Assembly: GCA_026260175.1 (NCBI GenBank) | Contig: JAKCWW010000114.1 | Coordinates: 44,795 to 108,794, forward strand | Length of the DNA stretch: 64,000 nt | Direction of reading: 5' to 3' | DNA from: Reticulitermes lucifugus | Lineage: Eukaryota > Arthropoda > Insecta > Blattodea > Rhinotermitidae | In this document: one piece after another, positions 11,583 through 23,040 of the stretch | Position numbering within the stretch: position 1 is the first letter of the stretch | Layout of the letters: each line of letters starts with the position of its first letter | Translations under genes and position numbers: made by a program | Notes under the pieces: model-generated | The model's input: the letters and a program-made list of their open reading frames with translations, nothing else | Databases searched by the model: none | What the model was told of the DNA's origin: nothing

Positions 11583-12282
11583 ATATCTTATACACACTGT
11601 TTTATTTCCTACCACTAAACAGTATTTAGTTTTTGCGCTCCCACATGTTCCGGCTATCTGTTGCAGCCACCATCAAGGAGCTGTAATGTTATAAAGACAT
11701 AAGCAGCGTATGGTCTAACTTGTCAGTAAATTGTAAACATATACATTAGTATCATATAAAACAGTTAATTATTTTACAATATTATTAAAATTTTTGAGTT
11801 TAAGATATAAGTTGAGTATTAAAATGTAAAAAGCTGTCTCAAAACATCTTGTAGTATTGGATATCTCCCGTTTATAGAGGAGCGGAGATCCAAGGTTTGG
11901 ATACGACTATACGATGGTTACTCCATGCTGCATCACAATCTCTCACAAAGTACACATCACATAGTCGTATCCAAACCTTGGATCTCCTCTCCACTATAAA
12001 CGGGAGCTATCCAATATTACAAGATGTTTGGAGGCAGCTCTTTACATTTTAATACTCAACATATCATAAACTCAACAACTTTAATAATGTTATAAAACAA
12101 ATACTGTTGTATGATACTAATGTATATGTTTGCCATTTACTGATAACTTAGATGACATGCTGCTTATGTATTTATAATATTATAGCTCCTTGAAAATGGC
12201 TACAACAGATAACCGAAACATGTACGAGCGAAAAACTAAACATTGTGTAGCAGCTGGAAATGACACAGTGTGTATACGATAA
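11583..12282. mobile_element. Large foldback element with hammerhead-like remnants
   Basis: Two arms of about 325 bases (11583-11910 and 11961-12282) are inverted copies of each other, separated by a 50-base spacer. Inner ends read ATACGACTAT and its complement; outer ends share CAGTGTGTATA. Each arm carries a hammerhead-like block. On the minus strand at 11635-11682 and the plus strand at 12184-12230 these read GCTCC-TTGATGG/TTGAAAA-stem II-CCG(A/G)AACATGT-x-GAGC. The combined pattern has stem I GCUCC/GGAGC and stem II GGCU/AGCC, but each copy has changes in the core. No head motif like family A and no clear target duplication were seen. It carries no protein. Confidence 0.75.
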
Positions 12283-13576
12283 ATACACGGAATATGTAAA
12301 ACAGTAAAAACATGTCTTCTCCATTTCCTTTACCCGTTTCGTAATTTTACCTCCTTCTGTCGTCCTTTACCTCGTATTGCTTTCCCATCCCTTTTATTGG
12401 TCCGTCCTATCGACGACATTCCTGTCCCTTTTTATTCCTTCCTATCTTTCACGTTAAAAGAGATCTGTTATTACCTGCCATTGACCTTCTCGTGCCTCTA
12501 CCACCTTCTCTCTTTCTCATCACTTTTCCTTCCTCCAATTTTCGTTTCTTTCCTTGCATGCTACAACGGCCGATAGTTATGGCCTTTTCCTACGTTCTAG
12601 CAACGGCCTACAATCAAACGCTGAGATTTCTCTAAATGTGACAGTAACTGGGTATCATTTAAAGACTATGTAGGTCTAGGGCTTATTTAACGATGTCTTC
12701 AGTAATACAGCTTAAAGAAGAAATTGTAGAATTATTAGCAGAAAATGAATAGAAAAAATGTGAAAGGAAGCGATCGTCGCTCAATTTGAACTGCATTCGC
12801 CTTTGAGGAATAAGGAAAATTATGGGAAAAACCTCAGTCAGTATGGTTGGTGTTCCTGTTGAGATTCGAACTTGATACCTCCAGCACGCATGCATTCAGC
12901 TGAGAACTCATCGTTAAACACATGAAAATTAAAATGACCAAGGTAGAATGGTTGAATTCCCTGCAGCGTCCAGACCGGCTCTGGGTTCACCCAGCCTCAC
13001 ATTCAATGAGAACGTGAGCTCTGGCTCAAATTCGACCGCGCAACCCCCGGGACACACAGACCTACATGCATCTCAGAACTTCTCATTAAATAAATAAACA
13101 CAACACACTGTCTAAACAAAGTTGCTAATTTATATCATCATAAACAGAACCGTTATTTAAAACGTACGTCTTCGATCTTGCTTAAGTAATTACTGTCACG
13201 TCTAGGCTATATTTCTGACAATCAAATTACTAATTCGTATCACTTCTAATTACTGAAAAAGGAAATACTTTCAGTATGATTGCTTCGTGAGAACAAATAT
13301 TTTTGCCTGATATTAGATTGCCTGTGGTAAAGCGGTTTCGTGACGCCGTCACAATGGGTTAGACTGAAATTGGCCGGAAATCTCAGACTAATGATATCTG
13401 CATATCCTACCGCTATATTTCTACTCTTACGTGACCAACGGAGATAATGTCGGCCAGTCTAACATTTCACCTGTCATACAGGGAATAAGATAGTTAAACA
13501 ACACCTTTAATATGTCTAAAGACCCCCTATTAACTGTGACATGTCAGATTCTCAAAAGGCTGAATTAGAAAATTAG
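12283..13576. other. Unrecognised, with SINE scraps
   Basis: A fragment at 12965-13008 (GACCGGCTCTGGGTTCACCC...) matches the plus-strand body of SINE-2. GAGATTCGAACTTGATACC at 12861-12879 looks like a reversed B box. A pyrimidine-rich stretch runs from about 12310 to 12560. No gene signal. Confidence 0.4.
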
Positions 13577-13722
13577 TGTTATCTGGGATGTAACGTCTTT
13601 TAGAGGAGCAGGTGGGAAAATTGAATCTGGAAATGTGCTCTAAAGATGCAGGCACAAATTTCCTCTAAAACATGTGTACCTATCTAAAAATAACTGGCTT
13701 CATATCCCAGAAGAGCGTAATA
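13577..13722. repeat. Family B, two copies tail to tail
   Basis: The left side reads TCTGGGATGTAACGTC (reverse complement of the family end GACGTNACATCCCAGA). The right side ends CTTCATATCCCAGAAGAGCG. The right copy has CTCTAAAGATG ... CTCTAAAACATGTGTA, a degenerate hammerhead-like block. The left copy is shortened. Confidence 0.55.
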
Positions 13723-15984
13723 TTCATAATACCTACCACAAAGTTGACAAATTTTGAAAATGTTGACTTATTCAGCATGAGGTAACAAATTGTTTTCCGT
13801 GCCTTGTACAGTCTAATGGTATCCGCATTTCACATGCAGTTTAAATACCATCTTACAAGACCTATACATAGGAGGGAGAATCATATTACTGGGTCTTATA
13901 GAAGGCGAGTTTGAGATTCACGACTGGATTCAACAGACTCAGGACAGTGACCAGTGACAGACTCGTTTGAAGGCGGTACTGGATTTTCTGAGTCCACATT
14001 TCATAAGTTGCTGAACTTGTATTGACGTTTCAAGAAAAGATCGTTATTCATGGTTAAGCTTGTTTTAGTTAATGAGTTACATAAAAATACATTATTGAAG
14101 GTTCCAGGCAATTATAGCAAACTGTTTAAACTAAGCAAATACCCAGAAATTCTTCTTTTTCTTTATTAAAAAAGCTATTTACCATAATGGAAAATAAATA
14201 AGTTAAAATCTCAATAACGTACTATGTTTTATACAGTAATATCTTTGATTAGGAAATACCGTTCTCAACAAACATTTACAAAACTCGAATTCATCTACAT
14301 GTAAACTAGTGTTTTCTATGGACAATAATACGTAAATTTTTGGTATATATCTCACTGTAATAAATTTCAGTAAAATCCTTTCATTCATTTACGCGAAGAA
14401 ACGTGTAGACGAAACGGACACTTTTCATCTCTTCCTTGTGCTCTACTTGTATGCACGTCTTTCAAATAAAACAGTAAGAAAGTAAACATCTGAATTAGTA
14501 AGTTTTGAGCACAAATTACGTGCCGGAGTTTGGTAAATATTGCATTACCGAACTATTACTCTTCATATGTACAAGATTGTGCAGAGTTTCTTCACCAGCT
14601 GGATTTCAATTTCACGGAAGTAAAAGTCGTTAACATACTTTATGAAGTTTTCTTTCCAATTTTATATAACGCTCACAATTCTTCACTAAAGAGTAAACGA
14701 TTGGAAAGAATAACGACTAAAGTAGCCTACAGAATTTTTTATGGATTCACCTGAGAATAAAAACGAGTGGTTGGTAAATAAGGACGCTAAGAACCATGTT
14801 CTTCCTCCAGAATTTTATAGTCCCTGAAATCAGCAACACGTTCCGAACTATCATGGTACGAAACGATTCATCTTCGTGTGAACAAAAGTCTTTAACTGGT
14901 TCCTATTTTTAACCGTTAAATCCTGTCCACATTTTAAAATTTCCTTCTTCAGAATCATTTTAATATTAACAACCCACTACAACCTACGACAACACAATGA
15001 TATCTTTCATTGATATTTTATAATAAAATTCCTTACACACTATTATCGGCCCCGTCTATGCTACATGTCCTGTCCATCTCATCCACCATTGTTATGATAC
15101 AACAACCGTTACTGAACTCTACACCCTAAAATTAAACAAGCATGTATTGCCTTCGAAATTATGTAATTTACTCGATATAATATAATCTGTCGATAACTGG
15201 AGGCAGGTATTAGCTTTATGTTACAGGACAAATGCACGAACTGAAATACAAATACTGTTTAAAAACTGAACTCAACTTTACGTTCCACCGCATACACACA
15301 TACATTCATCAGCGCATGCGTAGATCGCGTATAAACAAGCAAATGGCTTGCATCGACACTAAAATGAATATTCAGTTTTATGACACACTTTATTACTGTG
15401 CATACCCCTAGCTAACATTTGTCTAATACATTAAGGCAGCAATAACAATTAGGTCTGCAGCACACATACATGTGAGGAAACCTCTATAAAACGCGAAAAA
15501 GTAATATTTTTGTCCAAAATGGCGTGGAAATTCCTTCATTTTGAATTTTCTAACATTAATATCTTTTGGATAAATGTATATAGAGTGTTAGTCCTCTTTT
15601 AGAATGAAATACAAGAGTATTAATACACAATGAAGTTAATGTGCCTATCTGTCCATTTGTCTTCACGTGTTTCATAACCGAAGCTAATAAAGGGGTTTTG
15701 AATAAAATTTTCATCGGATTCTTAAATAAGCATTGTTGGGCGAATACAACTTTGTGTCGTACGGGTGTAATAAGAACACGCTCTCCATAAGAAGCATATT
15801 GGTACTTAGATGCTTTATTTATTTTAAGTGTGTTATTTAAAGACGATGTTAATTGCTAGGATAATAAAAGATTGCTGATAAGTGAACAAATGATTATGAG
15901 GCATCTGTGGAATAATACTGACAGGTGAAAACTGAAGTACTGGGGTGAAAACCTGCTACAATGACACTTTATTCACCACAAATT
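13723..15984. other. AT-rich sequence, nothing recognised
   Basis: Open frames at 14203 (minus) and 14530 (plus) are AT-rich and motif-free. No repeats of the window's families were seen. Confidence 0.5.
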
Positions 15985-16062
15985 CAACGCAGATTAGCCT
16001 GCGATTAAATCCGGGCCTCGCGGTGACAGACCAGCGACTAATCGCCTAAGCCAGTTCCTTCT
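15985..16062 (-). mobile_element. tRNA-like SINE head, third family
   Basis: The minus strand reads ACTGGCTTAGGCGATTAGTC (A-box region), then CCCGGATTTAATCGC (B-box region) about 35 bases later. There is no discriminating tail, so the family is uncertain. Confidence 0.45.
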
Positions 16063-17269
16063 TCATGGTACAATAATCGTAAAAAGGCTGATATAAAAAA
16101 AGGGATATCAACTAAAATGTTTTGCATCAACAGCTAAACCAACCCGAAGTAAGCTTGGTGGCCTTTTCACGCGAATAATTTATTTCGCGGAAAATAACAG
16201 GCAGCTTTAAAAAGTATACAAAATAAATTGGCGTATCTGTTCAAACCTCTCACGGGAATATGAGTACGAGCATAATTTTATTCGGCTAACATTAAATATA
16301 ATGTAGGAATTAAATAAGTACAAATTTCACTGATAGCAATCATTAAATCTTACTTATAAATATAAACAACTGTTGTTTGGTACTTACTTTATGGAGCAAT
16401 GCTGTCTTAATCATAGACGGTATACAACAGCAAAAATATGAGATCATGATCATGAATGATTAGTTAATACGGATCCGGAGGTTGATAATAAATATCCATT
16501 TCGTGGCAATATCCCTTTATTTGCCTGAAAAAACTGACGACGCAACGAGAATCGTGTGACAGTACAACCAATATGCCAGAAAACTCGAAATATGCCCCTT
16601 CAGAATACAATCTAAAGAACTGACACTACACTAGTTTGCTGGAACAGAGTGATAAAACTGTTCACTTGTCGAAATTATACACCTGCAGCAGGTTTATTTA
16701 TAAATACTGTAATGTGTAAGTTACCACAACTTTTAGAATTACTAAAATGTCCACGATAATTAATTCTCAGAATATATATGTGAGAGAAACACAATAACAG
16801 TTCAACTTCCATATCCAGTCCCAGACACTTCTCACATTACCACGTGTAGCAGTAAAAGAAATATTTTTTTTTCCAATGTTAGAACATCTTGGTTACGAAA
16901 ATCAAAAATAAGATTGTCTTCAGTAATAAAACACTGCTCACGCTACTTTTGTACTTGCAAATAAATTTCTGGTTTCCTTACTATGGGAAACATTACAGTG
17001 GCCCTTAAGTTTAGAGATACAGTGAAGCCTGTACCTGTGCCATTTTTATGTTACTGACAACTGGCCTCAGAGATAACACAGAGAAATTCAATATTGTTAA
17101 AAGTCTGAGATACATATTTACTGACAAGGACGTTTCGACATTTAATCTTACACCTAACGGAAGAATGCACATATAGGTCTTCTTGAAAGTGACAACGTGT
17201 AGTCTAGTAGATATATTCTTACATTAGGAGGAATTTGCTGTCTGTTGCTTCTGGGTAGCACACATGTTT
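16063..17269. other. AT-rich sequence, nothing recognised
   Basis: No coding or repeat feature was recognised. Confidence 0.5.
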
Positions 17270-17400
17270 ATACTGTTGCCCTACAGACAGAAGTACGGGT
17301 TCTTCAGTAACGTCAATATACACATACACCAGACTACACGGCCTCACATCTCAGAAGAGCGTTATCTTCATAGCAATTGCCGTAATAAATTCAAATATCA
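17270..17400 (+). repeat. Family B repeat, 3' part
   Basis: The sequence CAGACTACACGGCCTCACAT followed by CTCAGAAGAGCG and ATCTTCATAG is the family B end. Its translation (TTRPHISEERYLH...) matches the pseudo-peptide seen at other copies. The 67-codon frame at 17264 is therefore not a gene. Confidence 0.6.
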
Positions 17401-17544
17401 CATATTTGTTGTGTTTGAGAGCAAAGTACTGATGCGAATTTGTGGCCCTCACGAGCACGTTTATTGAAGCTACAACCTCCATTATTTACATCCGTCAGGT
17501 GCCCAATGTGAATATCGGCTGGAAAATTAACTATTCTGAGCTCC

Positions 17545-17705
17545 GCTTTACCTGGTTTTCCTCAGCCACTCCAGGGAAATGCTAGAATTGTACAGCTGAT
17601 TAGGCCAGGACCGCTTCTTTCCCTGGAGCCCTTCCAATTCAGTAATTACCGGCCTAACACTAAATTTCGCATAGTCTGAAATACTGACAGCGTCGTTAAA
17701 TAAAT
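17545..17705 (+). mobile_element. SINE body fragment ending in GCGTCGTTAAATAA
   Basis: ACCTGGTTTTCCTCAGCC opens the segment and ACAGCGTCGTTAAATAAATC closes it. From memory these resemble the body and 3' end of a common cockroach-type tRNA SINE. The tRNA head is missing. The 82-codon minus frame here is a translation of the repeat. Confidence 0.5.
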
Positions 17706-18183
17706 CATAAAGGGAATAAGGGGAAAAGGAGGGTGGACGTAAAGACGGAAGAGAAATTTTATGATGTGAAGCGTCATGATTTGTACCCTTCTTCAAATAA
17801 GTTATTAAAAGGATAATAACATGGAGAAGGATGTAATGACTGAAATATGCATCGTGTACAGAGAAGCTGAAGCTTCTTAAAAATTTAGCACAAAAAGCTG
17901 AACAGGAGAGGCTGCATAATACACCTTGGTTTAGAAGCGAGAAGATATCAAATTGGATATTAAAAGTACTGTAATCCTCCGAGGTTACGTCATAGATGGT
18001 TCCGAGACCGGCGACGTTATTTGAGACGACGTAAGTCGAGACAGATTTTCACATATACGCAATATTAAAATGGGGAGGGTGGTTACAGGCCATCTACTTC
18101 GACAAAAAAAAAGATACATTCATATGTATGAAAAATTTACACAAATATGAAATAATAAACAAATGACAATTTTAAGGAGGAGG
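17706..18183. other. AT-rich sequence, nothing recognised
   Basis: No coding or repeat feature was recognised. Confidence 0.5.
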
Positions 18184-18580
18184 CATTTCCTCTTGAACTG
18201 TAGGCGGGTTTTGTGGATCATCACCAGTGTCTAAAAATACAGGTGGCGTGGCATGAGTCCTTGAAGATAACGTGAATAAATCAGCACTGTAGTCTTGCGA
18301 GAAAAAGGCCTCTTCTCCTCCTTTAGAATCTCCTCACAGCAAGCAAACATCCTCATATTTCCTTGTCCAGTTATTGCTGCTCGCTGCTCGCTCCAACACC
18401 TTGATGTCGGCTTCAATCAGTCCAAACTCCTTAGTCAATTCCGAAGGAGTGGTTCTCGCCTAAGCTCAGGCTGAGGTTCCTTAAGTACTTTAGCTTCTTC
18501 AAGGGCGTTTGCTTTCGAATTTCAGATGGTCGATCGTGAGATCCTACCATTGTAGTTTAACAAGTCGCAGATATATTTAG
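18184..18580 (-). pseudogene. pogo/Tigger-like transposase, C-terminal remnant
   Basis: The minus strand keeps two coding-like blocks. One includes ELTKEFGLIEADIKVLERAA, and a later one in a second frame includes RMFACCEEILKEEKRPFSRK followed by TTVL. A third block ends FLDTGDDPQNPPTVQEEMPP then P and a stop near 18180. The layout (helical region, then a Tyr/Cys-x-x-I/L-x-x-x-KK block followed by QTTL-like sequence, then an acidic Pro-rich tail) fits the C-terminus of pogo/Tigger-type DDE transposases. At least one stop and two frame changes separate the blocks, and the catalytic domain is not visible upstream, so the gene is dead. The family assignment rests on motif recall. Alternative: a domesticated jerky-like gene relic. 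Confidence 0.45.
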
Positions 18581-18795
18581 CATCGTATGTATGAATTTGC
18601 TTGCTTGACTTAATACAGTGTGTCTGGATGCAAACGACGTAAATGTTACGCGCAAGACGGAGTTTAGAATGTTGCTTAGCAGGTCACTGGGAGCCGGAAA
18701 AGTAGCCTAGCACAAACCGACGGTGTGCACAGTGACGCTTGTTTCAGACGTGTTATTCCAGCCGAGTCATTTTCGAGACTGATGGTTGACAAATA

Positions 18796-19029
18796 CACGT
18801 GCCTACTACTACTGTATATTCAAATAGCGGTAGTGACGATGAGAAATTACTGGATAGATGTGCTTCTAAGTGTGTATTGCTACATGAATCACCTCTGCAA
18901 CAGTATCAAGTGCATGCAGTCAATGGTGACAGAAATAATTACCATCTGTATAAAACGTCAAGAAATTATCCAAGTCGATTTTTCGAATATTTAAGAATGG
19001 AAATTGAAACTCTGCTGGAAAAAACATGA
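18796..19029 (+). pseudogene. PIF/Harbinger-like transposase, N-terminal fragment
   Basis: A 76-codon frame contains NYHLYKTSRNYPSRFFEYLR followed by MEIETL. This resembles the conserved start of HARBI1-type nucleases (GEYH-L ... RFF-YFRM--ETF--LL). An acidic stretch (GSDDEKLLDRC) precedes it. The frame stops at TGA (19027-19029), far short of the about 350 residues of the family, and none of the catalytic Asp/Glu motifs is present. The first codon is GTG, so this is not a genuine start. It lies next to the oppositely oriented Tigger-like remnant, and a SINE follows at 19100. Confidence 0.4.
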
Positions 19030-19099
19030 TTTTAGGCAGTTTATTTTCCAGTGTCACACATTGTTACTGTAAGGTTCAGGCCTTTTCTGTCACACATTT

Positions 19100-19286
19100 A
19101 TTCCTGACACACGCAATGCAGGACTCCTTGGATGAGTGATCAGCTCATCGCAAGGCCTCTGTTTGGGACAACACATATAAAGAAAAGGAACAAACATTCA
19201 TGTCCGAAGCGGGATTCAAATACACGATCTCAACAACCAAGCGGCCAAGACCTTCTCCTCAGACGGGACGGCCACCGGGTCCGGCA
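19100..19286 (-). mobile_element. tRNA-Leu-like SINE, reversed
   Basis: The plus strand reads GGACTCCTTGGATGAGTGAT, then GGCCTCTGTTTGGGACAACA, then GGGATTCAAATACACGAT (B box, degenerate) and AAGCGGCCAAGACCTTCTCC. Block by block this is the reverse complement of the complete SINE at 54936-55173, at roughly 75-80% similarity by eye. The 116-codon frame at 19132 is its translation. Confidence 0.7.
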
Positions 19287-21691
19287 TAAATACGACTTAC
19301 ATTGCTTTTTAAAATTACTTCCTGCTTGTATTCATTTCGGATGCGATTTCTGTCCACAGTTTCAGTATAACATATCTCTGATCACTGTAGGCAATAAATC
19401 TTACTATGGTGTTCTGCGCATGCATGACTTCCGAGCAGGTCGTTTAAAGCGCTTAAAAAATGGGAGACAATTCTTCCAGTGACCAGCGAGCTGGCAAGCG
19501 ACCGGACCGGTTTCGGTTAGGTTTCGTCTTTCGCACTCCCATTTAAAACACAGTTCCATTCGTCGTGCTAGGCGATCATCTCGTCTACCGGCGACCGTCT
19601 AGGCTCCGTCTTGCGCGTACCATAAAAAAGGAACAACGTAAATCGAGGCGCTGTAAGTCGGGGATCACCGTACAACGCGAGAATATACATTGGATTCGAA
19701 AATCATCTGACTCAGGATAGGGTTCAATGGAGGGCTTCTAGCTACCGTCAGTTTATCAAGAAGGAATTTATTATACAAATTTAATCTGGGTTCGCGTATT
19801 CCGGTCGTCAGATGACGTATTGTAATTATACTGAATTCACTTCCCAGATAAAGAGGTTACAATATTATTCTGTCATTATACTGACAACCAGTACCTGGAA
19901 TTGTAATGCGCTGGCGCCCAAAAGGCAATAAGTATACCTCAGACAATGGACATCTCACGATACTATAACGTTTTTCTTTTCTTATCTTCTGCACAATCAT
20001 ATCTCCCAGAAGATTTATATGTGGTGTTATCAGTGTGTGTGTGGATATAAAAGAAAAGCATATGGGCCCAATCTAACACATTAAAAGGATATATGTATGA
20101 AATTATTGGAATCCTATGTTTTTAAGGCATGTTATATTCTTATTAAAATATTATTATAATTTTCAGTCAAACTGCGGTAAGTGCTGTGCACCGTCAAACT
20201 GCAATACGTAATCACATTCTGTATTTTCCAACCAGATGGCGCCAACTTTAGATGTTGTATTTTGCAAAATGTGTTAAGTGAAATAAGCTATTTGCAAAGA
20301 AGTTCGAACCGCAGCCGGTCTGAACAAGGAAGTATAACACCCAAATGAACATTTTATATTAACCCTTCGAGGACTGATGTTGATCTAACGTACACATCAA
20401 AAACCAGTTCTTACCACACAGAGAACACAGTCCGTGTACATAATTGAGACCAGTCCGTTAATGCCGTTTAGAGAAATAATCGCTGTCTATTGTGAGAACC
20501 ATAAGACAGATGGACATTGTGTGGGTAAACTGGGGAGTTCCTTGTGCTACAGTTAGTAATGCTTAACATTCATCACTGGGGTCTTAACAATTCTTCTGGC
20601 TCCGGTATATGATGTAACATATATCTAATTGATTTTAGCTTATGCTTGTTTTTTCTCGATTTACTTTATCCACGTAGCAAAGAAATTCTTGCGAAGCTAA
20701 ATTACTAGATAATCTAATCAAAATATTTTTAACGTTTATGAATACTGAAAACTAATATACCTGTTTATAAGAGCTCTGCACTGTATACTACCACGACCGT
20801 GCATCCATTCTCATCCTCGTTCTGTAAGATGTATTTTAATATCATCCTTCAATTTGCTCTAAAATCACCTACATAATGGTCTCTTCTCTTTTTATCCTCG
20901 CATTTCAAATTCTGTATGTACCTCTCACTTCACCTATTTGGATTAAAAGACAATTTTGCTTTACTAGTATGCCAATTACTTGTTTAAAATATACAAATAA
21001 CAGTCAATTTTCGTTTGCAATTTTATAATCCTTTTTAAACAAATTTTAGTCTTACACATTTACGATTTACAGATTAACGGAGTTTATATCCAAAACACCT
21101 CATTTCCTTATTGCAGATGGAGATAACCTGATGTTATAACAAACATTTAGAAGAACCTTTTAAGTCCGGACAGAAATATGGGTCCATTATTACGATTATA
21201 TTAAGCAAAGACACAAAACGAGGTAAATGAAATGCCTGTGGGGGAACCAACCTAGTATCTCTTTATGTAAAGAATTAAAATTCAATTCTGGCATAAATTA
21301 ACTCCTGAAAATGCAACAAAGAGAGATCTTCCGTTTATTTTTACAAAACACTTTTTAAAGAGAATTTCTCCATGCCAAGAAAAGATGCGTAGCTTGGAAC
21401 CACAGACGTTTGGTTAAATCAGAGAATTATTTATTATTGAATACGGTTCGTAACTGCTTAGTATAAAAGGTGTGATAATTCCAAATAAATGTTAAAGGAT
21501 TTAAGAGGAGGAGGCTTAAATTTTTGAAAACGCGTATTTCTGAAAACGTAAATGTTCGTTTGCTTTTAAAAAGTATGGATAAATGATGAAGGTATGCACA
21601 CATATTCTAAGGTCTTACACACTGTATTACATATAGGTAGTTTGAGTAACGAGCTTTCGCTACTGTAAAATGTATCCAATGAGGTAAAAGT
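19287..21691. other. Unrecognised; GC-rich patch at 19450-19640
   Basis: Around 19460 and 19536 AATGGGAG and CTCCCATTT form a small inverted pair around a GC-rich core (CGACCGGACCGGTTTCGGTT). This may be a MITE or a SINE piece that I cannot name. The rest is AT-rich with no recognised content. Confidence 0.35.
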
Positions 21692-21810
21692 AAAAAACCT
21701 AAACTTAACGTTGTATCTACCGTGCATTTTCAATTGAGATATGTTCCATAATCACCAACTAATGCACATAAACTTTTTCACAATAGTTTATTCTTAAAAT
21801 TCCCCTATAC

Positions 21811-21860
21811 NNNNNNNNNNNNNNNNNNNNNNNNNNNNNNNNNNNNNNNNNNNNNNNNNN
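21811..21860. other. Assembly gap (50 N)
   Basis: The gap sits exactly where the left-arm ribozyme of the foldback element should be, consistent with assembly failure at a strong hairpin. Confidence 0.99.
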
Positions 21861-21926
21861 AGTGGCAGTTTGGTCTTGTAGTAAGGTGGTCATCTGTATG
21901 TACTAAGTGAGCTGCGCGACGTCTGT

Positions 21927-21976
21927 GTCGTGTTGTTGCAGAGTGATGACTGGTCATCACTCTGCAACAACACGAC
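21927..21976. repeat. Perfect 24-bp hairpin
   Basis: Positions 21927-21950 and 21953-21976 are exact reverse complements with a 2-base loop (TG). The hairpin lies in the central part of the family A element, 66 bases after the gap. Confidence 0.95.
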
Positions 21977-22108
21977 TACAATTCATTTTATAGTAATTCA
22001 TTTTACATACTTTACGAAGTGGACAATATCAGCCCACTCATATTCTACATATATAAATGTAACCATATATGTAATAACTGTAAAGTCTATGCATTTTAAT
22101 CTCTACGA

Positions 22109-22152
22109 CCCCCTGAAGATGGTGGTTTAAACCACCGAAATACGTATAGGGG
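22109..22152 (+). ncRNA. Hammerhead ribozyme motif, best preserved in window
   Basis: Stem I is CCCC (22109-22112) with GGGG (22149-22152). The core CUGAAGA is 22113-22119 (the seventh hammerhead position tolerates any base). Stem II is GGUGGU/ACCACC with a UUAA loop (22121-22136), followed by GAAA (22137-22140). Stem III is AUA/UAU with a CG loop, and A22148 is at the cleavage position. One unpaired U (22120) precedes stem II. Everything else fits the minimalist hammerhead reported in Penelope-like elements. Confidence 0.7.
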
Positions 22153-22238
22153 AATTTTAAGAATAAACTATTGTGAAAAAGTTTATGTGCATTAGGTGGT
22201 GATTATGGAACATATCTAAAAGACCTAAAGTTCATCCT

Positions 22239-22492
22239 AGAATAGGCCATTAAGGTCCAGAGGGGGAGTAGAGGTAAAACTTTACTTTTTCTTTAACCTC
22301 GACGCTAGATGGGGGTGGGTAGTCAACATCACGCCCCGGCCGATTTACACCAGGAATAAACCGGTATCCATTGTATAGGAGGCTGTGTGGGCCCCAGGGC
22401 CGATCTGGACGTGTGCGAAAAATCTCGCCCCCACCCTGAACCCTCCAGCCCGTGGCGAGTCGCTGTACCGAATAAGCCATCCCGACCCATAT
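22239..22492 (-). mobile_element. SINE-2, reversed, well preserved
   Basis: The plus strand reads TTTAACCTCGACGCTAGATG, CACGCCCCGGCCGATTTACA, GGAGGCTGTGTGGGCCCCAG, and the head region CGAGTCGCTGTACCGAATAA. It is one of the cleaner copies. The 76-codon minus frame is its translation. Confidence 0.75.
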
Positions 22493-22984
22493 CCAATGAA
22501 GAGTTTATAGTAACACAAGCAGGTGAGAATATCCGGTTTTATTAAATCCGAAAGTTTGAAACGTGTACAAAATCACGTCACTTTCGACCCAGTTCAAACC
22601 AATTTTTAGATCTATATTAATCTATATTAATTCCTACATTCGCATATTCCCCGTAGTTCTTTGATTAAGATTTACAAAATAAAGTTCACACAAACGTCAT
22701 GTTTCTCCTTTCTTTATGCATCAACATTAAAATGTGGATTGACATACAATAGTTACACACTATTTTTCAAGATATCCCAGATTGTATAACTTTAATGACC
22801 ATGTTTATTCTCAGGAAGAACAATCAATAATCGTTAATACATCTTGAGGAACTGAAACACACAAAACCACAGTCACAGTCACGTTCTGATGATATCTCCA
22901 ATACGTACTGCAACAGCTAAATTTAAGCACCAATGCAAATCTATTACCGGGCGTGATTTTTAGTAGCGTTCGCAAAATTGCGAA
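22493..22984. other. AT-rich sequence, nothing recognised
   Basis: Only a 10-base tandem duplication (TCTATATTAA) near 22612 was noted. Confidence 0.5.
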
Positions 22985-23006
22985 AACCGACTATTAGCTT
23001 CGACAT

Positions 23007-23040
<34 letters not shown>

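Larger units (their letters stand above)
21707..22217 (+). mobile_element. Family A foldback element containing assembly gap
   Basis: The head AACGTTGTATCTACCGTGCA opens the element. The inverted arms are 21737-21810 (left, running into the gap) and about 22145-22217 (right); they are perfect or nearly so and contain ATCACCAACTAATGCAC. Flanking 15-base duplications AAAARACCTAAASTT (21692-21706 and 22218-22232, two mismatches) mark the ends. The right arm carries an excellent hammerhead motif; the matching left one is lost in the 50-N gap. No protein frame belongs to it. Confidence 0.75.

Noticed and set aside
19132-19482. 116-codon frame
   Set aside because: Its first half is the reversed tRNA-Leu-like SINE; the rest is unassigned low-complexity coding by chance.
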